NCBI GenBank assembly: GCA_028278625.1
Contig: JANQDY010000183.1
Location: 1 to 64,000 of the forward strand
DNA: 64,000 nt
Direction of reading: 5' to 3'
Source of the DNA: Thermodesulfobacteriota bacterium
Lineage (GTDB): Bacteria; Desulfobacterota; DSM-4660; Desulfatiglandales; Desulfatiglandaceae
Translations under genes and position numbers: made by a program
Notes under the pieces: generated by a model
The model's database searches: none
The model's input: the letters and a program-made list of their open reading frames with translations, nothing else
What the model was told of the DNA's origin: nothing
Shown here: positions 1 through 7,009 of the stretch, piece by piece
How the letters are laid out: each line of letters begins with the position of its first letter
Position numbering within the stretch: position 1 is the first letter of the stretch

Positions 1-634
1 AACGCGTGAGATCGGAGAGAGGCCTCCCAAATCGCCCCTGACACCAGCGCTCCATGGCCTCGAAATACATTTCGTCCGTTGCTTCAAGAAGCCCTTCTAA
101 CATTCTGTAATAAAAAGAATAATCTGTTCCTTTCTTATCCAGACAATAGGCCACATAGTCTTTATAACCCAAATCATCTTTCAGCATCTTCAGCAGAATA
201 TTCCAGTAATTGACCGCAAAGGGCTTCAGGAATTTGCAGAGAGACGTGGTTTCCTTCTGAAGCATCTGACGCTTTTCCCAATTGCTGGAATTCTGGCACC
301 AAGGAATGACTTCTCTGAAGTAGATTTTTTCATCACCCACATGGGCCGCCGCACCCCTTGTCCAGGCTTTCATCTCATTTTCGTGGGGCAGCAGGGCCCG
401 CTGCAGATAATGGTCAATCAAGGCAAACCGTAACCTTTTGGTTTCAGGCGTGGGTTCAAAGGCGTCGATTTGCAGCAGGGTATCCAGGCTGATGAAATCG
501 TCATATCCTTCGTAGAGTTCATAGGCTTTAAAGGGAATCGGATCTCCTTTCCACATGGCCAGGGCCTGGAGGTTCCATCGGTAATTCAGATGGTAGAGCG
601 TATTTTCAATTTCAGAAAGGGTGTATTGTTTCAT
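1..634 (-). CDS. Uncharacterised helical protein, possibly metallopeptidase-like (partial)
   Basis: Open frame running off the left edge. It starts at an ATG read on the minus strand and gives 211 residues with no stop, so the C-terminal part is outside the window. The product is soluble, helix-rich and aromatic-rich, with no signal peptide. Segments such as DLGYKDYVAYCLD followed by a helix ending in EAMERWCQ recall the helical N-terminal part of M2/M3-type zinc peptidases, but the HExxH region, if there is one, would lie beyond the edge. That family guess is weak. It is divergent from the MscS gene, separated by about 190 bases. Confidence 0.6.
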   Translation of the reverse strand, partial: MKQYTLSEIENTLYHLNYRWNLQALAMWKGDPIPFKAYELYEGYDDFISLDTLLQIDAFEPTPETKRLRFALIDHYLQRALLPHENEMKAWTRGAAAHVGDEKIYFREVIPWCQNSSNWEKRQMLQKETTSLCKFLKPFAVNYWNILLKMLKDDLGYKDYVAYCLDKKGTDYSFYYRMLEGLLEATDEMYFEAMERWCQGRFGRPLSDLTR

Positions 635-822
635 TGTGTTTCCAATAGATCGGTTCATTCGGCTAATGGTCTCCAACTAATTCGGCGTGAGAATATATTA
701 ATCATGAAACCCGATCATTGCCACCCTTGTGAACAGCAACTCTTTTTCCTTTGGTTTTCTCAAGAGTTCGTCTATATTATTTCACCAGAACGAACAAATC
801 TCCATCAAAGGGAGGGTAACGA

Positions 823-1641
823 ATGCAGGATATCATCGCTCAAATTCAAGAGATCCTTGCCATTTACGGCATTCGTGTCATCGCGGCCCTGGCCATCTTT
901 ATTATCGGCCGCTGGGTTGCCAAAGGGGTTCGGAATCTGCTCAACCGCGTCATGACCAGAAGTAAGGTCGATAATACACTCATTTCATTTATCTGCAACA
1001 TTTCCTACGTGGCCATGCTGGCCTTTATCATCGTTGCTGCCCTCAGCCAAATGGGCATTCAAACAACGAGCCTCATCGCCATACTGGGGGCCGCGAGTTT
1101 GGCCATCGGCCTGGCCCTGAGAGGATCCCTCTCCAATTTCGCCGCCGGTGTTCTCATGATCATTTTCCGGCCTTTTAAGGAGGGTGATTTGGTTGAAGCG
1201 GGTGGCACTTTCGGTACGGTGGAATGGATTCAAATCTTCAGCACGCAGCTCAAAACCGCGGACAACAAAACCGTCATCGTGCCCAACGGCAAGATCTACA
1301 GCGACAACATCATCAACTACTCAACCAAAGGGACCCGCCGGGTGGATATGATCTTCGGCATCGGGTATGACGATGATATCGATAAGGCGCGCGCCGTCAT
1401 TCGGGAGATTATCGATAGTGATCAGCGGGTGCTGAAAGACCAGCCAATTGTGGTGGCGGTTCACGAACTGGCTGACAGCAGTGTCAATTTTGCAGTACGG
1501 GTCTGGACCAAATCAGGCGATTATTGGGGGTTTTACTGGGATACCACCGAAGCCGTCAAGAAGCGTTTCGATGCGGAAGGAATCTCAATCCCCTACCCGC
1601 AGCAGGATGTCCACCATTATCAGCACACAACAGAGGCGTGA
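823..1641 (+). CDS. mscS: Small-conductance mechanosensitive channel, MscS family
   Basis: Inner-membrane channel that opens under membrane tension to release solutes during hypo-osmotic shock. The 272 residues are close to the size of E. coli MscS. Three membrane helices are visible: about residues 15-37, 58-78, and a pore-lining TM3 at about 85-115 with the alternating Gly/Ala pattern (ILGAASLAIGLALRGS). The beta domain follows with FRPFKEGDLVEAGG and then VIVPNGKIYSDNIINYS, both MscS hallmarks. The ATG is preceded by GGGAGGG at a good distance. It stands alone: the upstream gene is divergent and the downstream gene convergent. The family assignment is secure, but the exact conductance class is inferred. 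Confidence 0.93.
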   Translation: MQDIIAQIQEILAIYGIRVIAALAIFIIGRWVAKGVRNLLNRVMTRSKVDNTLISFICNISYVAMLAFIIVAALSQMGIQTTSLIAILGAASLAIGLALRGSLSNFAAGVLMIIFRPFKEGDLVEAGGTFGTVEWIQIFSTQLKTADNKTVIVPNGKIYSDNIINYSTKGTRRVDMIFGIGYDDDIDKARAVIREIIDSDQRVLKDQPIVVAVHELADSSVNFAVRVWTKSGDYWGFYWDTTEAVKKRFDAEGISIPYPQQDVHHYQHTTEA

Positions 1642-1669
1642 AAGACATCCCAAAACCGAGAGAATTTTC

Positions 1670-2161
1670 TCACAGGAATTTGATGGTAAAACTTTCAATC
1701 CGGTCTTTCAGGATGCAGATTTTCCCCATTGCGATCGGCAAGCTGAATCTTTTTGGCCCGGCAGCCCCCGGATTGAAATAGAGGACGCCCTTTTTCCAGT
1801 AGCTTTTGGGGATGTGAGAATGGCCGTATATGACGGCGTCAAAACCGTTTGCCGGATCAAGATCCAGATCCGCGATATCGTGCACCATATAAAAGCACAG
1901 GCTACCGATTTCAATCACCTCTCGTATGGGCAGGCTTTGGGCCCAGGGATCTCTGTCCACATTACCGCGAACCGCGAAAACCGGCGCAATACGCTTCAGT
2001 TTTTCAAGCACCGCTTCCTTGCCGATATCACCCCCATGGAAAATAGCGTGGCAACCGTTCAAATATTCCATGGCCTCGGGACGAAGCAATCCGTGGGTAT
2101 CGGAGATTATTCCGATTTCAAGCCTGGCATCTGAAGGATACAGCCGTTGGCCGGCATTCAT
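1670..2161 (-). CDS. Metallophosphoesterase, YfcE/MJ0936 type
   Basis: Calcineurin-like phosphodiesterase of about 163 residues, the compact size typical of YfcE. Metal-ligand motifs are all present: IGIISDTHG (D21, H23), GGD (43-45), RGNVD (67-71), H94 and GHSH (113-116), followed by NPGAAGPKR. Family members hydrolyse phosphodiesters with Mn2+; the natural substrate is unknown. I chose the ATG at 2161 because GGGGAGAAG lies just upstream, while the two in-frame ATGs further out (2176, 2194) have no ribosome site. Its 5' end abuts the duplicated toxin-antitoxin promoter segment that is transcribed the other way. Confidence 0.88.
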   Translation of the reverse strand: MNAGQRLYPSDARLEIGIISDTHGLLRPEAMEYLNGCHAIFHGGDIGKEAVLEKLKRIAPVFAVRGNVDRDPWAQSLPIREVIEIGSLCFYMVHDIADLDLDPANGFDAVIYGHSHIPKSYWKKGVLYFNPGAAGPKRFSLPIAMGKICILKDRIESFTIKFL

Positions 2162-2185
2162 TTTTCTTCTCCCCATGGTTTTCGT

Positions 2186-2214
2186 TTGACACACTCCAGA
2201 CTGGGGCCTATTAT
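2186..2214 (+). promoter_or_regulatory. Promoter of the toxin-antitoxin-PAS operon
   Basis: A -35 TTGACA (2186-2191), 17-base spacer and -10 TATTAT (2209-2214) lie 33 bases before the antitoxin ATG. The same arrangement (TTGACA, 17 bases, TATCAT) is kept in the decayed second copy at 6376-6404, which supports its being real. Confidence 0.6.
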
Positions 2215-2217
2215 TCC

Positions 2218-2230
2218 CACATAATATGTG
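2218..2230. promoter_or_regulatory. Palindromic operator candidate for antitoxin autoregulation
   Basis: CACATA-A-TATGTG is a 13-base palindrome just downstream of the -10 box, where a ribbon-helix-helix antitoxin would be expected to repress its own operon. The second copy at 6408-6420 keeps it with one change (CATATA-A-TATGTG). The protein-DNA pairing is inference. Confidence 0.45.
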
Positions 2231-2247
2231 CTAAAGTGGAGACCGAT

Positions 2248-2481
2248 ATGAAACGAAATCTAACCCTTTCGCTGGACGAGCAACTCCTCCGCTTGGCCCG
2301 TGCAGTGTGCCAAAAAAGGAACATGACCCTGACCCAATACATTAGGGATCAACTGGAGACCATGGTATCTCGCGATGAGGAATACCAGAAAAGCATGGAC
2401 AGAATCGCCGCGCTGATGAAAAAGAGACCGATTCGGGTTGAACCCAAAACCTGGACCAGGGAAGAGCTTCATGAAAGATAG
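2248..2481 (+). CDS. Antitoxin, ribbon-helix-helix type, partner of the PIN toxin
   Basis: 77 residues. The N-terminus MKRNLTLSLDEQLLRLAR followed by KRNMTLTQYIRDQLE has the short strand plus two helices of an RHH/MetJ-Arc DNA-binding domain. The basic C-terminal tail (KKRPIRVEPKTWTREEL) would wrap the toxin. It precedes and overlaps a PIN-domain gene by 11 bases, the usual VapBC order. The ATG at 2248 has GGAGA seven bases upstream; a GTG at 2236 is an alternative. A 13-base palindrome between promoter and start suggests autoregulation. A frameshifted copy lies at 6441-6536. Confidence 0.82.
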   Translation: MKRNLTLSLDEQLLRLARAVCQKRNMTLTQYIRDQLETMVSRDEEYQKSMDRIAALMKKRPIRVEPKTWTREELHER

Positions 2482-2920
2482 GACCTTTTTTGATACAAAT
2501 ATTCTCGTATACGGCTTTGATAGTTCTAACCGGGAAAAATATGATATTGCGTCCAACTTGATCCTGGAGGCCTATCAAGAAAGGTGCGGGGTTATCAGCA
2601 CACAGATTCTAAAGGAATTCTTCGTCACGGTCACTCAAAAAATCCCTCAAAAGATGGACATGGATGAAGCGGAGCAGGCAATCCGGTACTTCGCCATTTG
2701 GACGGTCATCGAAACAAATGTGTCATTGGTGTTGAAAGGGATTGAAATCCAAAGACGCCATCACCTTTCCTTCTGGGATGCCTTGGTCGTAGCGGCTGCT
2801 GAGCTTGCCAAATGCAACATCCTGCTAACCGAAGACCTATCCCATGATACAGTTCTGGATGACCTTCACATCCTGAATCCTTTTAAAAAAGCATCAAGCC
2901 TTAGAAAGGCAGAGAAATGA
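2471..2920 (+). CDS. PIN-domain ribonuclease toxin, VapC-like
   Basis: 149-residue PIN-domain protein. Acidic active-site residues are visible in order: D8 (FFDTNILVY), E49 (ILKEFF), D103 (SFWDALVV) and D122 (LLTEDLSH). VapC toxins are Mg2+-dependent RNases that cut tRNA or rRNA; the target here cannot be read from sequence. The start overlaps the antitoxin stop and the stop overlaps the next gene as ATGA, so all three genes are likely translationally coupled. No remnant of this gene survives in the second copy near 6.6 kb, where about 720 bases are missing. Confidence 0.88.
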   Translation: MKDRTFFDTNILVYGFDSSNREKYDIASNLILEAYQERCGVISTQILKEFFVTVTQKIPQKMDMDEAEQAIRYFAIWTVIETNVSLVLKGIEIQRRHHLSFWDALVVAAAELAKCNILLTEDLSHDTVLDDLHILNPFKKASSLRKAEK

Positions 2921-3294
2921 CGCGGGAAAACAACCAAAGACTGTCATTTCTGGAAAAAATCCTGGACCACCTGAAAGTGGCGGTCACATGCGTTGATGCC
3001 GATGGAATCATCCTTTACGCCAATCCCCCCGCTAAAAGGCGACCTTCCAAAACGCCGAGAAATGTGGGCACGGACATCAAGGATTGCCACAGACCGGAAA
3101 CCAATGAGAAAATCGACGCCATTTTTAAGGATTTTAAGAACGGCCGGCTGGAACCCCACCATTATGTTTCAACCCTCGGGGGAGAAAAAAGCCTGGTCAC
3201 CATGATCCCCATGTTTCAAGACGGCGTTTTTTCCGGTTGCGTCAGCCAGGTGCACCCGTTAAACATAAAAGGCCCTGAAAAAAGTTTTCTTTAA
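2917..3294 (+). CDS. Small PAS-fold protein coupled to the toxin-antitoxin pair
   Basis: 125 residues. FLEKILDHLKVAVTCVDADGIILYANPPA matches the start of a PAS domain. NVGTDIKDCHRPETNEKIDAIFKDFKNGR resembles the PAS fold attached to DUF438-type proteins, where a CH motif can bind haem or a cofactor; C-H is present here. No output domain is present, so it would act as a stand-alone sensor or binding partner. It overlaps the PIN gene by four bases (ATGA). A toxin-antitoxin pair with a coupled PAS gene is unusual. The second half is repeated at 6584-6769. Confidence 0.75.
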   Translation: MTRENNQRLSFLEKILDHLKVAVTCVDADGIILYANPPAKRRPSKTPRNVGTDIKDCHRPETNEKIDAIFKDFKNGRLEPHHYVSTLGGEKSLVTMIPMFQDGVFSGCVSQVHPLNIKGPEKSFL

Positions 3295-3415
3295 ATTCTC
3301 CATGATGTTTAATGGCTAACTTTCTGATTTTTTAGTAATAATCCCGGAATCTGAACAGCGTCCCCCCCCCTTCAGAGGGAGGTGCCCGCAACCCGGGGAT
3401 GACGCGTGGGAATTG
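3295..3415. other. Short intergenic region, nothing recognised
   Basis: Contains a run of nine C residues (about 3362-3370) and no convincing gene or hairpin. It separates the end of the PAS gene from the convergent acidic protein gene. Confidence 0.4.
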
Positions 3416-3772
3416 CTATTGGCTGGGGGAATGGGACGAGTTTTCCGATTCGTCGTCTTCGAAAGCGTGTTTGAGTATTTTTTTAATTCGGTTTTCCTTG
3501 ATTTCTCTTTCCGTTCGTGCGGTACCATTTTCAATCGTTTCTTCGATTTTCTCCGGAGCTAGTACGTGGCCTTTTCCCTGTAATTCCTTAATTTCATTTT
3601 TTGTAAATGCAATGCTCTTTTTCCGAATGGAATCTTCAATATCGTCGACCAGCGCTTCAAGTGAAAACCAAAATACCGGATCATGTTCGATAATGAGGCC
3701 GTAGTCGTCCGCGGTTTCTAACGTGCCGTGTTCAGGGAAACCGTCCATGAAGTGTTGTGTCTCCTCGAGCAT
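3416..3772 (-). CDS. Hypothetical acidic protein downstream of fic
   Basis: 118 residues, rich in Glu, Asp and Lys, predicted helical with a charged tail (KHAFEDDESENSSHSPSQ). I do not recognise a family. Reasons to think it is real are an ordinary residue composition and its position: same strand as the Fic gene and 82 bases downstream of it. An in-frame stop just upstream fixes the ATG at 3772 as the furthest start. No strong ribosome site is seen. It could be a partner of the Fic protein, but nothing in the sequence proves this. Confidence 0.5.
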   Translation of the reverse strand: MLEETQHFMDGFPEHGTLETADDYGLIIEHDPVFWFSLEALVDDIEDSIRKKSIAFTKNEIKELQGKGHVLAPEKIEETIENGTARTEREIKENRIKKILKHAFEDDESENSSHSPSQ

Positions 3773-3854
3773 AGACTGCCCATTTCAAACCTGGTATCTG
3801 AGTGATCCGACGTTTTTCATTTGATCCCTGTGGCAAATGATCCCATCGATCGTT

Positions 3855-4676
3855 CTATTCGGTAATATTTCGCTGGTTTCGTTCCTTCTGTTTTTTCCTC
3901 GCTTGATCCACCAACTTCATCGATTCTGACCAGGATTCCGAGCAAAACCGTCTGAACCGGTCCAGTTTGTCCATCATGGGCAAGAGTTCGCTTCTCTCGG
4001 TTATGGTCCCTGCGGTAAGATGATATTCAGACAGGGCCGCAATATATTCCCGGCGGCGCTCTTTAGGGATGATAATTGGAGGATAACCGGCACCCAGGGC
4101 GGGAACATTGGCAATGAGACGGGTCATCCTGCCATTTCCATCCCAGAAGGGATGGATCCTGACAAAAGAAACATGAAGCCGCACATAGGCCATAAGGACT
4201 TCCTCCCTGTTCATTTCCGTTTCCGGACAGGTGTTTTGCAGGAGGCCAAACCAACGGTTCATAAGCTTCGGCACATCCTTCGGCGCTGCATATTCGAATA
4301 TGACCTGATCGTTTCCCGAGACGATCACAGTGGAATTCGGTTCAACTTTCCAGGCGCCAACCGGCCTGTAAACATCCACCACCTGCTCCGTTTGCACTGT
4401 CTTATGCAGATCAAAGAGGTCTTTGTCCGTAAACCGTGATTCTCGTCGGATAAGCCCGTAAACAAGGTCGATTGCCCGGGCATGTCCTACGACCTCTTGA
4501 TGGTCCTTGAGGGGCTTCCCAGATATGGTAAGCCCCTCCTCAAGAACAAACGCCGTCTCCCCCAGGGTCAGGGTATTGCCCTCTATGGCGGTCGATGTGT
4601 GGGTCCAGAGATTGCGCAACTGGATCAACAAGGCATCCCGGATATCGTTATCCAGGTCTTTTAAAAAATCAAACAT
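3855..4676 (-). CDS. Fic family protein, class II (N-terminal inhibitory motif)
   Basis: 273 residues. The catalytic loop HPFWDGNGRMTR (175-186) matches the HxFx(D/E)GNGRxxR motif of AMP-transferring Fic enzymes. TSTAIEGN (27-34) matches the inhibitory (S/T)xxxE(G/N) motif, placed N-terminally as in class II Fic proteins; its Glu blocks productive ATP binding until relieved. It would transfer AMP to hydroxyl side chains of unknown targets. The C-terminal 50 residues are basic and helical and may bind DNA or partners. It lies on the minus strand, with the acidic 118-residue gene downstream. Confidence 0.9.
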   Translation of the reverse strand: MFDFLKDLDNDIRDALLIQLRNLWTHTSTAIEGNTLTLGETAFVLEEGLTISGKPLKDHQEVVGHARAIDLVYGLIRRESRFTDKDLFDLHKTVQTEQVVDVYRPVGAWKVEPNSTVIVSGNDQVIFEYAAPKDVPKLMNRWFGLLQNTCPETEMNREEVLMAYVRLHVSFVRIHPFWDGNGRMTRLIANVPALGAGYPPIIIPKERRREYIAALSEYHLTAGTITERSELLPMMDKLDRFRRFCSESWSESMKLVDQARKKQKERNQRNITE

Positions 4677-4771
4677 GCTCTCATCTCCGTTCCCTTATTT
4701 CGGAGCAATTGGCCGCTAAAAACCTGAATCGGAATATCAAAGTGTCCACCATATTTCCACGTTTACGGATT

Positions 4772-6337
4772 TCAAGTGCCCGCGACCCTCCATAGGGGTT
4801 CCACGATCCCTTTTTCCACCATTTTCATGGCCTGAAGATACGCCTCCCGCCATTTCTCGTAGAGCCCCAAATAGGCCTGATGATTTTTCCGGTCCGGCTC
4901 AAAGACCCGGTCCCATGTTACGATCCCCTCGGCTGCCTGGCGAAGGCTTTTGTAGATGCCGACCCCCACGCCCGCACAGATGGCGGCCCCGAGTGCCGTG
5001 GCTTCTTTGACCACCGGAACCTTTACCCGCTTTCCCGTGACATCCGCCAGAATCTGGGGCCAGAGAAAGCCTTTGGACCCACCACCCGCAAAAACGATTT
5101 CCGTGGAAGGTGAAGGATGAACATCGGCGACATCCCAGATACTCTCCAGATTTCCGAGACTCTGAAACGCGGCATCCTCTTGGATCCTTCGAATAAATTC
5201 CCTTTTGCCGAATTTCTGGGGAGAAGTGACGTCAAACTGCATGAAGGCCGATGGGCCGTGGACCCAGGTTTTGGCATTAAAGAGGTTGGCAAACAACGCC
5301 ATGAGGCCATTTGATCCCACCGGGGCCTTTTCGGCGATTTTTTCCATCAGATAGTAGGCATCCACTCCCATGTTTTCGGCCAGATGCTTTTCCGCTTCAC
5401 AGAAGGCGTCCCTGAACCATCTCATTGTAAGCCCGATAAACGGGGCGTTGGTTTCAAACATCCAAAGATGGGGGACCATATGGGGAGAAACCCTGATTCG
5501 GCCATGGGGGTCAATGACCGCCTTTTTATCGAGGAATGTCTGCTGCCAATGAGTGCCTCCCAGTACCGTTGAAGCCCCCTCTTCGAAGTGTCCGGTACCG
5601 ATGAGACCGGCCATGGTGTCTCCGCCGCCGACCACCACCGGTGTTCCCGCTTCGAGACCGGTTTCCTTGGCTGCCCGGGGGATGACTTCCCCGATCACGG
5701 ATCCCGATTCATGAACAACGGGACAGATTTCGAGGGGTATTGAAAAGAGAGCCGCGATCTCTTGGGACCAGACCCGTCTTTTAATATCAAACAGGCCCGA
5801 ACAGGCGGCTATGGATGGATCGGAGACAAAGTTACCGCTGAGCTTGTAGAGGATCCAATCACTGATCAGCGTAAAATGCCTCACCCTCTTCCACGTCTCA
5901 GGAAGGGTCTCCTTGACCCACATCCACCTCATCAGGTCACATAAGGTGAATCCATCTCCCGTTATCCCATAGAACCGGTCAAAATGGCCCTGTTGGATCG
6001 CCGCTACGACCTGGTCCCCGGACCGTGCATCCGTATTGGGTGCTGCCCATAGGGCGCTTCCACCTTCATCATAGAGGACCGAACCGAACCGCATGCTTGT
6101 GGCGCTGACCGCGGCGATCTCCTTGGGCCGGACATGGGCTTTCAAAAGGGCTTCTCTGATACTTTCACAGATGGCGTTCCAGTTCTTCCTCGTCTGGAAC
6201 ACCTGAGATCCCGGGTATTCGGGAATCGTGGGATGGAGCCATTCCCTGCTTCCGGAACCGACTTCCGTTCCGTCAGGGCTGAAAATGATGCTTCTGCAGC
6301 TTCCGGACCCCGCATCCAAGGCCATCAAGTATTTCAT
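4772..6337 (-). CDS. lsrK: FGGY-family kinase, autoinducer-2 kinase (LsrK-like)
   Basis: About 521 residues from the ATG at 6337, which has GGGGG upstream. It is strikingly like enterobacterial LsrK along its whole length: YLMALDAGSGSCRSIIF at the N-terminus, VVVGGGDTMAGLIGTG, GLTMRWFRDAFCEAEKHLAE, HPSPSTEIVFAGGGSKG, LADVTGKRVKVPVVKEAT and the terminal LW-containing tail. LsrK phosphorylates the quorum signal AI-2 (DPD) in the cytoplasm. None of lsrACDB, lsrF, lsrG or lsrR is beside it. Its neighbours are a Fic gene and the decayed toxin-antitoxin copy, which overlaps its promoter region. A related sugar kinase function remains possible. Confidence 0.82.
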   Translation of the reverse strand: MKYLMALDAGSGSCRSIIFSPDGTEVGSGSREWLHPTIPEYPGSQVFQTRKNWNAICESIREALLKAHVRPKEIAAVSATSMRFGSVLYDEGGSALWAAPNTDARSGDQVVAAIQQGHFDRFYGITGDGFTLCDLMRWMWVKETLPETWKRVRHFTLISDWILYKLSGNFVSDPSIAACSGLFDIKRRVWSQEIAALFSIPLEICPVVHESGSVIGEVIPRAAKETGLEAGTPVVVGGGDTMAGLIGTGHFEEGASTVLGGTHWQQTFLDKKAVIDPHGRIRVSPHMVPHLWMFETNAPFIGLTMRWFRDAFCEAEKHLAENMGVDAYYLMEKIAEKAPVGSNGLMALFANLFNAKTWVHGPSAFMQFDVTSPQKFGKREFIRRIQEDAAFQSLGNLESIWDVADVHPSPSTEIVFAGGGSKGFLWPQILADVTGKRVKVPVVKEATALGAAICAGVGVGIYKSLRQAAEGIVTWDRVFEPDRKNHQAYLGLYEKWREAYLQAMKMVEKGIVEPLWRVAGT

Positions 6338-6360
6338 GTCACGAACCCCCTTTCTATTCC

Positions 6361-6769
6361 CCTTATGGTTTTTGTTTGACACCCTCCGGATTGATTCCTA
6401 TCATTTTCATATAATATGTGGCAAAATGGAGACCAATGTGAAACGAAATCCAACTTTTTCGCAGGACGGGCAACGCCTCCGTTTGGCCCGTACAGTGTGC
6501 AAAAAAAGGAACATGAACCTCACCCAATACATTTAGGGATCAACTTGAGACCATGGTATCTCGCGATGAGTAATACCAGGGTAAAGATCGATGCCATTTT
6601 CGACGATTTCAAATACGGTCGCTTGGAATCCCGCCATTATGTTTCAACCCCTGGGGGCGAAAGACATCTGGTGACCATGATCCCCATGTTTGAAGACGGC
6701 GACTTTTCCGGCTGCGTGAGCCAGGTTCACCCATTAGGTGGTAAAGGTCCGGAGAAGAGCTTCCCATGA
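6361..6769. repeat. Direct repeat copy B: decayed antitoxin-PAS unit with internal deletion
   Basis: Bases 6361-6579 match 2171-2388 (promoter, operator and antitoxin 5' part) with a single inserted T at about 6533. The match then jumps to the equivalent of 3107-3294, so about 720 bases, including the whole PIN toxin and the PAS N-terminus, are gone. Both copies sit upstream of a divergent minus-strand gene. Confidence 0.85.
6441..6769 (+). pseudogene. Remnant of antitoxin fused by deletion to the PAS C-terminus
   Basis: Reading from a GTG at 6438 gives an antitoxin-like peptide that ends after about 32 residues at a TAG (6534-6536), created by one inserted T relative to copy A. A further in-frame change (GAG to GAG-TAA region, about 6570) also blocks reading. 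The 3' part, from about 6584, encodes KIDAIFDDFKYGRLE and GCVSQVHPL, near-identical to the end of the intact PAS protein. No intact start remains for that piece, so I call it broken. Confidence 0.75.
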
Positions 6770-7009
6770 CACTTTTTTAGTGCTCAAAAGCATCAATCTG
6801 ACGAAAAGGCCCCTTATGGCAATATGCCCAAGGCTGTTCGAAGAAAAGACGTTCCACGCTAAAACAACGCCCTTGACTCTACCGGCGCAATTCGAATATA
6901 AAGAGTTGGGTGAATATGATTCATCTCAGCTCCCCAGAAGGCTTCATCAAACCGCCATCCTTTTCTTTTCAAAATTCAATTCCAACCCCATCACGAAAGG
7001 GCAAAAGCA
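6770..7009. other. Intergenic region before the haem lipoprotein, nothing recognised
   Basis: About 240 AT-richer bases between the decayed repeat and the lipoprotein gene. The reading frame across it (6738-7013) has no ribosome site and a composition unlike a real protein. It probably carries the promoter for the downstream gene. Confidence 0.4.

Larger units (their letters stand above)
2171..3294. repeat. Direct repeat copy A: intact antitoxin-PIN-PAS unit
   Basis: This segment aligns without gaps to 6361-6530 over the promoter and antitoxin 5' part (offset 4190). Its end (about 3107-3294) aligns to 6584-6769. It is the complete copy. The two copies lie in the same direction about 4.2 kb apart, with Fic and LsrK genes between them. 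Confidence 0.85.

Noticed and set aside
3362..3370. Run of nine C as a possible phase-variation tract
   Set aside because: It lies between two convergent genes, not in a promoter or coding frame, so switching would have no evident effect.
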